Assembly (NCBI GenBank): GCA_965204565.1
Contig: CBDBEU010000004.1
Coordinates: 1 to 64,000 of the forward strand
Origin: CBDBEU01 sp965204565
Lineage (GTDB): Bacteria > Pseudomonadota > Alphaproteobacteria > Rhizobiales > TMED25
Direction of reading: 5' to 3'
DNA: 64,000 nucleotides
Below the pieces are notes generated by a model. The model made no database searches and was not told where the DNA came from. It saw only the letters and a list, made by a program, of their open reading frames with translations. Made by a program: the position numbers and the translations under genes. Positions 57,402 through 64,000 of the stretch are shown here, in pieces (positions within the stretch are counted from its first letter, which is position 1; the number at the start of each line of letters is the position of its first letter).

Positions 57402-58823
57402 CTAACCGACGGTAATCGGCCGGCGCAGAAAGGCCGGCACATCGGCGGTGTCGGCGAAAACGACGTCGTCACGGGCGTCTTTCTTCTCGCGGATAGGCGA
57501 GGGCCTGGAAGGTTTCTTTGGCGCCGGTTTTTGGGTGTTTCTTGCCGCGCGGGTCTCGTCGCGCGCGCATGTGCGGCCCGATCCGCCGCGCCGGCCGCGC
57601 CTTGCAGGCTGGGCCTTTGTCTCTTCTGCCGCGGGCCGGGATGCTTCTGCCGGTCCGGATTCTTCAACCACTTGAGCGGCCGCCTGGGAGCTGTCCCCGT
57701 CCTGGCCCTGTCCATTCCATTCGATCTTCTTGCCGATCAAATGCTCGATCGCCGCAAGCGATTTTCGCTCGGCGCTGGTCACCAGAGTAAAGGCCTCGCC
57801 CTTGCGCCCGGCCCGTCCCGTGCGTCCGATCCGATGGACATAGTCTTCGGCATGATAGGGCACGTCGAAATTGAACACATGGCTCACTTCAGGAATGTCG
57901 AGGCCGCGGGCGGCGACATCGGATGCCACCAGGAATTTCAGTTTGCCGGATCTGAAGCGCTCCAGTGTTTCCATACGGGCGTGCTGGTCCATGTCGCCAT
58001 GGATCGCGCCGACATCGAACTTGTGCCTTTCCATCGAGCGCAACAGCACCCGCACATCGCGCTTGCGGTTGCAGAAGATCAGAGCGGTGGCAATGTCGAG
58101 CGAGTTCAGCAGTTTACGGAATGCATCGCGCTTTGGCGCCGCATCTGAGGGCACGCGCACCAGAAGCTGTTCGATGGTGGCCGCGGTCGTACTGGGACGT
58201 GCCACTTCGATACGCTCAGGCGTGTGCAGGAAGGCATCGGTCAGTCGCTGGATTTCCGGCGGCATGGTGGCCGAGAAGAACAGCGTCTGGCGGGTGAAAG
58301 GCGTCAGTTTGAAGATCCGCTCGATGTCGGGGATGAAACCCATATCGAGCATGCGGTCAGCCTCATCGACCACCAGGATTTCGCACGCATTCAGCATCAG
58401 CTTGCCGCGTTCGACATGGTCGAGCAGCCGTCCGGGCGTGGCAATGACAATGTCGGCACCGCGATCGAGGATCTTGTTCTGGTCGGCGAAGGAGACCCCC
58501 CCAATCAGCAGCGCCACACTCAGCTTGTGTTTGTCGCCATAGGCCTCGAGCGCCTCGGCGACCTGGGCCGCCAACTCCCGCGTCGGTTCCAGAATGAGGC
58601 TGCGCGGCATGCGCGCTCTGGTGCGCCCTGTTTCGAACCGGGTCAGTATCGGCAGAACGAAGGCGGCTGTCTTGCCGGTCCCGGTCTGGGCAGTGCCGAG
58701 CACATCACGCCCTTTCAGGGCAAAGGGAATGGCGTTTGATTGAATTTCTGTGGGCGCCGTATATCCGGCGGCTTCCACGGCAGCGAGAACCTTGGGGCTC
58801 AGGCCGAGATCAGAAAACTTCAT
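57402..58823 (-). CDS. rhlE: DEAD-box RNA helicase, RhlE-like
   Basis: A 473-residue ATP-dependent RNA helicase. Motif Q, then AQTGTGKT (I), PTRELAAQ (Ia), VDEADRMLD (II, DEAD), FSATMP (III), ARGLDIPEV (V) and HRIGRTGRAGR (VI) are all present. A basic, Ala/Arg/Lys-rich low-complexity tail of about 95 residues (after residue 378) is typical of RhlE-type proteins for RNA binding. ATG 58823 matches the family start MKFSDLGLSPKVL. It is probably involved in ribosome assembly or RNA turnover. Confidence 0.92.
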   Translation of the reverse strand: MKFSDLGLSPKVLAAVEAAGYTAPTEIQSNAIPFALKGRDVLGTAQTGTGKTAAFVLPILTRFETGRTRARMPRSLILEPTRELAAQVAEALEAYGDKHKLSVALLIGGVSFADQNKILDRGADIVIATPGRLLDHVERGKLMLNACEILVVDEADRMLDMGFIPDIERIFKLTPFTRQTLFFSATMPPEIQRLTDAFLHTPERIEVARPSTTAATIEQLLVRVPSDAAPKRDAFRKLLNSLDIATALIFCNRKRDVRVLLRSMERHKFDVGAIHGDMDQHARMETLERFRSGKLKFLVASDVAARGLDIPEVSHVFNFDVPYHAEDYVHRIGRTGRAGRKGEAFTLVTSAERKSLAAIEHLIGKKIEWNGQGQDGDSSQAAAQVVEESGPAEASRPAAEETKAQPARRGRRGGSGRTCARDETRAARNTQKPAPKKPSRPSPIREKKDARDDVVFADTADVPAFLRRPITVG

Positions 58824-59000
58824 GAAGGATGTTAAACACTTTGTTGCCCCTCATCACAGGGGACTGTTTGTCGGCCCGCGAAAAAGGCGTGTGAACCGCG
58901 CTAGCCTTGCACTTTGGAACATAGTGCTGCAATGCGAAATGTCAATCTGGACGGCCATTTATGATTGCGATGGCTTTTACCAGCCACGAGACCTGTCGCA

Positions 59001-61040
59001 CTAGATATCCAATTCGTTGGCGAACTCGGCCCGCTCCTGGATGAAGCTGAAGCGTGCTTCGGGCTTGTTGCCCATCAGTTGGTCGACCAGACGCGTGGTC
59101 TCCTGCGCATCATCTGCCGCCACCGCCACCCGCAACAGCGTGCGTGTCGCCGGGTTCATGGTGGTTTCCTTGAGCTGGGCCGGCATCATTTCGCCGAGCC
59201 CCTTGAAGCGTGAAATGTCGACCTTGCCGCGCCCGGTGAATTCGGCTTCCAGCAATGCCTGCAAATGGTCATCATCGCGCGCATAAAGCGTCTTGCCACC
59301 CTGGCTGATGCGATAAAGCGGCGGCACCGCCAGATACAGATGCCCGTTTTCGATCAGCTGGCGCATCTCGCTATAGAAGAATGTGATCAGCAGCGATGCG
59401 ATATGTGCGCCATCGACATCGGCATCGGTCATCACGATAACGCGCTCATAACGCAGATCTTCATCGCGGTAGGATGTGCCGGTTCCGCAGCCAAGCGCCT
59501 GGATGAGGTCGGCAAGTTGCTGGTTCTGGGCCAGTTTCTGGCTGGTGGCACTCACCACATTGAGGATCTTGCCGCGCAATGGCAGCACCGCCTGGCTCGA
59601 GCGCACGCGCGCCTGCTTGGCCGAGCCGCCGGCTGAATCGCCCTCGACGATGAAGATCTCGGTTCCCTCCGCCGCGGTCTGCGAGCAGTCCGCCAGCTTG
59701 CCCGGCAGGCGCAGCTTGCGCATTGTGGTCTTGCGCCCGACATCGCGCTCCTGGCGCCGGCGCACCCGTTCCTCGGCGCGCTCGACCACCCAGTCGATCA
59801 GCCGCGCCGCCTGAGACGGACTGCCGACCAGCCAGTGATCGAAATGATCGCGGATCGCGCTTTCCACCAGCCGCGTCGCCTCGGCGGTGGCAAGACGCTC
59901 CTTGGTCTGGCCCTGAAATTCCGGCTCGCGGATGAACACCGACAAAATCGCGCCCGATGAGACCATCACATCTTCAGCCGTGATCATCTGCGCGCGCTTG
60001 TTGCCGATCAGCTCGCCATGCGCCTTGAGCCCGCGCGACAGCACCGCACGCAGGCCCGCCTCATGGGTGCCGCCATCGGTGGTCGGGATGGTGTTGCAGT
60101 AGGAATTGAGAAAACCGTCGGCGCCGGCAAACCACGTCACCGCCCAATCAACCGAGCCATGCCCGTCGGGCTTCTTGACCGATCCGGTGAACATTTCCGC
60201 CGTCACCTGCGGGCGCCCGACAATGGTTTCGGCCAGGAAGTCCTTCAACCCGGAGGGGAAATGCAGCGTTGCCTCGGCCGGCACATCGCTGGCCTCGCTC
60301 ACAAGTTCGCTGGCGCACCGCCATCTGATCTCAACGCCGCCAAACAGATAGGCTTTGGAGCGCGACATGTGGAACAGACGCGCCGGGCGGAATTTCGCTC
60401 CGTCGCCGAAGATCTGTGGATCGGGCCGGAAGCGCACTGTGGTGCCGCGGCGATTGGCGATCGCGCCCAGATGCTCGATTTCGCTCAATGGCTCGCCCCT
60501 GACATAGCGCTGGCGGTAGTGTTGGCGGCCGCGGGCAACTTCAACCTCGAGCTCACAAGACAGTGCATTGACCACCGACACGCCAACGCCATGCAGCCCG
60601 CCGGAGGTCTGATACGCCCTGCCGTTGAATTTGCCGCCCGCATGCAGCGTCGTCATGATCACTTCAAGGGCGGATTTGTTGGGATGCTTGGGATGCGGGT
60701 CGATCGGAACACCGCGGCCATTGTCGCTGACCACCAAAAGACCATCGGCCTCGAGCGTGACCTTGATGCGGCCGGCGTGTCCGGCCACCGCTTCATCCAT
60801 GGCATTGTCGAGCACTTCGGCAAACAGATGATGCAGCGCCTTTTCGTCGGTGCCGCCAATGTACATGCCCGGCCGCCGGCGCACCGGCTCAAGCCCCTCC
60901 AGCACCTCGATATCGGCGGCGGTATAGGTGGGATAGCTCTCATCGCCCGTTATCGGCACCAGCTTTGGCGGCGCGCGGCGCTTGCGCGGTTTGGCAGCGG
61001 ACGATGCGTCCGCTCCGAACAGATCTCCGGTTGAGCTCAT
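59001..61040 (-). CDS. parE: DNA topoisomerase IV subunit B
   Basis: A 679-residue type II topoisomerase ATPase subunit. The GHKL ATP site (LFAEVLDNAMDEAVAGHAGR, NGRGVPIDPHP, TSGGLHGVGVSVVNALS), the transducer lysine loop and the TOPRIM domain (FIVEGDSAGGSAKQ; VMTDADVDGAHI) are intact. The C-terminal FKGLGEMMPAQLKETTMNP is typical. ParE rather than GyrB is indicated by length and by the N-terminal leader (SSTGDLFGADAS) before YTAADIEVLEGLEPVRRRPG. ATG 61040 preferred over 61058. It decatenates chromosomes with ParC, which is not in this window. Confidence 0.93.
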   Translation of the reverse strand: MSSTGDLFGADASSAAKPRKRRAPPKLVPITGDESYPTYTAADIEVLEGLEPVRRRPGMYIGGTDEKALHHLFAEVLDNAMDEAVAGHAGRIKVTLEADGLLVVSDNGRGVPIDPHPKHPNKSALEVIMTTLHAGGKFNGRAYQTSGGLHGVGVSVVNALSCELEVEVARGRQHYRQRYVRGEPLSEIEHLGAIANRRGTTVRFRPDPQIFGDGAKFRPARLFHMSRSKAYLFGGVEIRWRCASELVSEASDVPAEATLHFPSGLKDFLAETIVGRPQVTAEMFTGSVKKPDGHGSVDWAVTWFAGADGFLNSYCNTIPTTDGGTHEAGLRAVLSRGLKAHGELIGNKRAQMITAEDVMVSSGAILSVFIREPEFQGQTKERLATAEATRLVESAIRDHFDHWLVGSPSQAARLIDWVVERAEERVRRRQERDVGRKTTMRKLRLPGKLADCSQTAAEGTEIFIVEGDSAGGSAKQARVRSSQAVLPLRGKILNVVSATSQKLAQNQQLADLIQALGCGTGTSYRDEDLRYERVIVMTDADVDGAHIASLLITFFYSEMRQLIENGHLYLAVPPLYRISQGGKTLYARDDDHLQALLEAEFTGRGKVDISRFKGLGEMMPAQLKETTMNPATRTLLRVAVAADDAQETTRLVDQLMGNKPEARFSFIQERAEFANELDI

Positions 61041-61073
61041 GAATGCAATAAACGACACAGCCGGATCGGCCGG

Positions 61074-61181
61074 TCAGCCTCCCTCGTCTGCTTTCGAGTG
61101 CGGTTTGTCAGCCTCGCGTCGCAGTTCACCCGCATCGGGACGCAGCCTGCTGAATGCCCGGCTGGCCTGGCTATCTGTCAT
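61074..61181 (-). CDS. Very small hypothetical protein coupled to the heptad-repeat frame
   Basis: A 35-codon frame (MTDSQASRAFSRLRPDAGEL and a charged end) whose ATG overlaps the stop of the heptad-repeat frame (ATGA at 61178-61181). Its LRPDAGELRREADK portion resembles the repeat of that protein. It ends 33 bases before parE. No known family. Confidence 0.35.
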   Translation of the reverse strand: MTDSQASRAFSRLRPDAGELRREADKPHSKADEGG

Positions 61182-61527
61182 GTCGTGTCTCCATCTTCGT
61201 CCTGTTCCTTGTGGCACAGTCCGTACGCCTTGTTGCGCATATCAACTTCATCGCTGCGCAGCTTTTCGGACTCGCGGATCAGCGACGATGCCTTGATGCG
61301 CATGTCATCTGCCTCAATGCGCAGATCAACCGCCTCGGCGTATGGCAAACCGGACGTCTCAAGGCGCAATCCACCCCCGTCAAGACGCAGACCGTCAGCC
61401 TTGATGCGTGTCCGGACTGACTTGCTGTGCAGATCATGCGTGTCCGCGTCAAGGCCGTCTGCCTTGCGATCCAGTTCATACGCTTTCTTGCCGCCATGGA
61501 TTTCTTCATTTTCATAGATAGCGAATC
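61178..61527 (-). CDS. Heptad-repeat small protein (possibly 5'-truncated)
   Basis: The minus-strand frame is open from 61527 (after a TGA) to the stop at 61178, about 115 codons, but contains no early ATG; a TTG at 61369 would give 63 residues. It is a regular seven-residue repeat: ADGLRLD, GGGLRLE, TSGLPYA, EAVDLRI, EADDMRI, KASSLIR, ESEKLRS, DEVDMRN, KAYGLCH. A Leu, Met or Ile stands at the fifth place of each unit. This predicts a coiled-coil or beta-solenoid-like rod. The IS5-type remnant lies immediately upstream and may have removed the original start. No known family recognised. Confidence 0.45.
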
Positions 61528-62224
61528 AACCAGGGTCCGGACTCATTATAGCTAATGAGATGAGGGCTGCGGCGCACGCGATGGCTGCCATGGAGTTTTC
61601 AATGTTGCACTCGAAGCGAGTGGCGATGCGCCGCCGGTCCTTGAGGCGGCAGAACATGCGTTCGATGATATCTCGCTCCCTGTAGGTGGCCTGATCATAG
61701 GGATATCGGATCTTGCGGTTCTTTCGCGGCGGGATGACGGGTCCGGTTCCGCGCTCTTCAAGCCATTCCCGTAGTTCCCGGCCGTCACGGCCTTTGCCGG
61801 CGACAGGTTCGGCGGATGGCGGCATGGCCTCGATGCAGCGCTGTGCGACCTTGCAATCATGCACGTTTCCGGGCGTCTGGAGCAGGACGCAATTGACAAA
61901 ACACGGCGCGGCCCTTGTGGTCGCGGACGGCGTGGAGCCCGGTGTTGCGTCCGCCTTCTCTTTGGTGCGACCGATACCATGGGCCCAAGGCCCCCCTTTT
62001 CCGCCGCCGGCGCAGTCGGCCCGGCGACCGCCACAGCGCAGCGCATGGACGATCCCGCTCGGCACAGGACGATCATCAACGGCTTCCTGCCGCGCACATC
62101 GGACGGCAGAAGCGGCGTTCGGCAGAAGCGGCGCGATCCGGGCCCGCTGAGAATTCGGAAAACCGGAAGAAACCATACATCTCGTTACCTCCTCGTCGGA
62201 GGCAATGAACCATCCTCGGATCAA
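61526..62224 (-). pseudogene. IS5-family transposase remnant with internal deletion
   Basis: The minus strand begins near MVSSGFPNSQRARIAPLLPN and ends YRERDIIERMFCRLKDRRRI, then ATRFECN and MAAIACAAALISLAI, both typical of IS5/IS1031-type transposases. The middle is missing or scrambled: the first catalytic region is cut and only the last part with the ERMFCRLKD glutamate is well preserved. The open frame is therefore a shortened, inactive copy. Confidence 0.75.
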
Positions 62225-62255
62225 ATCGGGAAGACAATTATCGGGGCCGGACCCT
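61532..62255 (-). mobile_element. IS5-type insertion sequence remnant
   Basis: The transposase remnant is bracketed by GGGTCCGG (61533-61540) and its complement CCGGACCC (62247-62254), probable terminal inverted repeats. At about 725 bases it is shorter than the usual 850 or so. No target duplication could be assigned. Confidence 0.5.
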
Positions 62256-62402
62256 AGAGCATGCCATTGCCGCTGAATCGTGGCGAGGGCCAGTTACTAA
62301 CAGCTAAACCGCCGCTTGCTCACCAAATGCCTAACAGGTGGAGAAATCGGTGTCGCCACTGTAATGTCTCGCCGTCGTGATCACATCGACAGGAGGCCAT
62401 GG

Positions 62403-62963
62403 ATGGCGGTCAGCACTTCAATCTGCGAGTTCGGCTGGGCGGCGCCGGATTTCGAACTGCCGGGCGTTGACGGCAAGACCTACCGCCTCGAGGATGTACG
62501 CGGGCCCAAGGGCACGGTGATTGTATTTATCTGCAATCATTGCCCTTACGTAATCGCGGTAATCGAGCGCTTGGTTGCCGACGCCATCGAGTTGCAGGGT
62601 ATGGGCATTGGCATGGCGGCGATCTGCTCCAACGACGCCAATGCCTATCCCGAAGATTCGTTTGACAACATGAAGCTGTTTGCCGAGCGTCATGCGCTGC
62701 CGTTTGCCTATCTTCATGATGAGAGCCAAGCGGTGGCGCGTGCCTATGACGCGCAATGCACCCCGGACTTTTACGGCTTCGATTATGAGCTCGGACTACA
62801 ATATCGCGGACGCCTGGATGAGGGCCGCCGCGACCGGCCGCCCGAAGACGCCAAGCGCGTGTTGCTCGACGCCATGCGCCAAGTGGTCGAGACCGGCCAA
62901 GGGCCGCGCGAGCAGGTCGCCTCGATGGGCTGCTCGATGAAGTGGAAGGACGAGGCGGCCTGA
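62403..62963 (+). CDS. Thioredoxin-fold peroxiredoxin-like protein
   Basis: A 186-residue protein of the PRX-like/AhpC-TSA superfamily. The PDFELPGVDGKTYRLEDV start and the CNHC active motif (C44 and C47) in VIVFICNHCPYV are typical of the family with a CxxC redox pair. FAYLHDESQAVARAYDAQCT and PDFYGFD follow. ATG 62403 has AGGAGG upstream. Presumably a cytoplasmic thiol oxidoreductase; the partner is unknown. No signal peptide. Confidence 0.85.
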   Translation: MAVSTSICEFGWAAPDFELPGVDGKTYRLEDVRGPKGTVIVFICNHCPYVIAVIERLVADAIELQGMGIGMAAICSNDANAYPEDSFDNMKLFAERHALPFAYLHDESQAVARAYDAQCTPDFYGFDYELGLQYRGRLDEGRRDRPPEDAKRVLLDAMRQVVETGQGPREQVASMGCSMKWKDEAA

Positions 62964-62998
62964 GGGGCCCAGCCAGGGGTCAAGGCCTCTTTAGGGCA

Positions 62999-64000
62999 TC
63001 AGGCCGTGCCGCGCCCGGTCAGCGTTTCGATCACCGGCCGCCTGTAAAGCGCCAGCGCCGGCAGCGTTGCCAGCACCAGGCCGATAATCGCGACGCCCCC
63101 GGCAAGAGCAAATTCCCAGCCTGTCAGCACCGCCTTGAGTGCGATCCCGGTTTGCGCTGAGAAAATGCGCGAGACCAGCCCGCTCATGCCCCAGCCGAAA
63201 ACCAGCCCCAACCCGCAGCCGGCCGAAATGATCAGTGCGACATAGACCCAAACCACCGTGAACACATAGGCCCGGGGCGCGCAGCACCGCGAACTGCCGC
63301 GCGAGCAGGTTCATCAGTGTTATCGCCGCCGCCAGCACAGCCAAGATTACCAGAACCTAAGTGGCAATCGCCATCGCGCTGATGATCGCCCGGGCATCGC
63401 CAAGCAGAGCGTAGAGCTCGACCAGCACTTCGGCGGGGAAAAACGCCATTGTCTGAGCGGTGCGATACTTGCCGCGCAAACCATAGGCGGTGGAAAGCGA
63501 ATCGGGGTGCACCACCACCGCCGGCACACCGGGAAGCAGGTCCGCTTGATATGGCGGGCCGATATGGCTGTCTTCAGGCCGGTGTTCCGAGGCCGGCCCG
63601 TGCACGGACCCATACCGTCTCGATCGCCACAATGATTGCACGGTCCCACGGCCTGCCGGTGCGCGGCAACACGCCGACAACATGAAAGTCCGCGCCCGCA
63701 TGGGCGTCTTCCTCAGCGGTAACTCCAATGCCATGCGCCGGCTCGAATTCATCGCCAATGGCAAGCGGGCTTGCGAATTCGGCGCGTGGTTCGTCCAGCA
63801 GCGGCGCCCACACCGGCCCGAGTATCAAATCGACCGATCCAGGTTGCAAAAATACGGCATTGAGCAGGAGTTGGGTGGCGCCTCCCGGCGCACCGACAAG
63901 CAGATCGAATCCGTCAGCGGCTTTTGCCGAACCCTTGCGCAAGGCCCGCTCCTGTGCCGACACAGCAACGCCAAGCGCCACGGCGAAGGCGATGAACAGC
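62999..64000 (-). pseudogene. FtsX/MacB-type ABC permease, decayed and cut by the window edge
   Basis: On the minus strand, from the window edge: ERALRKGSAKAADGFDLLVG and LGPVWAPL (periplasmic part). A frameshift leads into LPGVPAVVVHPDSLSTAYGL and MAFFPAEVLVELYALLGDAR. A TAG follows at 63357-63359, then VLVILAVLAAAITLMNLLAR. After another shift comes VFTVVWVYVALIISAGCGLG to the stop at 62999. At least two frameshifts and one nonsense change make it inactive. The 5' end lies outside the window. Confidence 0.75.

Noticed and set aside
60018..61034. Plus-strand 338-codon frame opposite parE
   Set aside because: Shadow of the strongly supported parE coding sequence.

Overview
The window looks like the chromosome of a GC-rich alphaproteobacterium, probably Hyphomicrobiales/Rhizobiales-like. 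I infer this from a complete Liv-type branched-chain/amide ABC importer, an Mrp-type antiporter operon, glutaryl-CoA dehydrogenase, ParE, RhlE and a Mu-like prophage whose gene complement resembles those of alphaproteobacterial hosts. No rRNA, tRNA or CRISPR array was recognised.

Region 1 (1-8640) is a catabolic/uptake island. It holds the end of an NADH:flavin oxidoreductase, a protein made of three fused RidA domains, a Rieske-type oxygenase, and a five-gene ABC importer (two permeases, ATPase, binding protein, second ATPase). It ends in the 3' part of a CoxL/xanthine-dehydrogenase-type molybdenum hydroxylase gene. The set suggests import and oxidation of a nitrogen-containing (possibly aromatic) compound; the substrate is unknown.

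Region 2 (about 8640-30001) is a defective Mu-like prophage read on the minus strand. From its left end at 30001 inward it has terminal transposase-binding repeats, a few short genes, the c repressor (plus strand), Ner, a ParB-like protein, an OmpR-type winged-helix protein, MuA, MuB, a DnaA-domain-IV protein, DUF3164, HNH, GemA, a Mor-type activator, lysis genes, terminase, portal, F-like head protein, protease/scaffold, decoration and major capsid. It stops one gene after the capsid: all tail genes and the right end are gone, and the DNA is joined directly to the coxL fragment. The left end sits inside a DUF853/HerA-like helicase gene, whose 3' part remains as a pseudogene (30002-30874). Two perfect palindromes lie where Mu has its late promoters Plys and PI.

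Region 3 (30.9-38.4 kb) is housekeeping/stress: a diheme cytochrome c, a cytochrome c', Fe-type SodB, glutaryl-CoA dehydrogenase, oligopeptidase B overlapping MsrB, and a HigBA-like toxin/antitoxin pair with an unusually long antitoxin. Region 4 (38.5-46.0 kb) is a tightly overlapping Mrp/Mbh-like cation/proton antiporter operon with three MrpD/NuoM-like subunits and no full MrpA.

Region 5 (46.1-48.0 kb) holds decayed copies of both enzymes of threonine degradation (kbl and a short-chain tdh). Region 6 (48.2-51.2 kb) is an intact MacAB/Lol-like transporter (adaptor, FtsX-type permease, ATPase). Region 7 (51.3-57.2 kb) has a frameshifted IS630 element, a 1138-residue aspartate/glycine repeat protein and a decayed GGDEF gene. 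Region 8 (57.4-64.0 kb) has an RhlE-like DEAD-box helicase, ParE, a heptad-repeat small protein, an IS5-type remnant, a thioredoxin-fold protein and a broken ABC permease cut by the window edge. Pseudogenes and mobile-element scars are frequent, which points to ongoing genome erosion in these intergenic islands.
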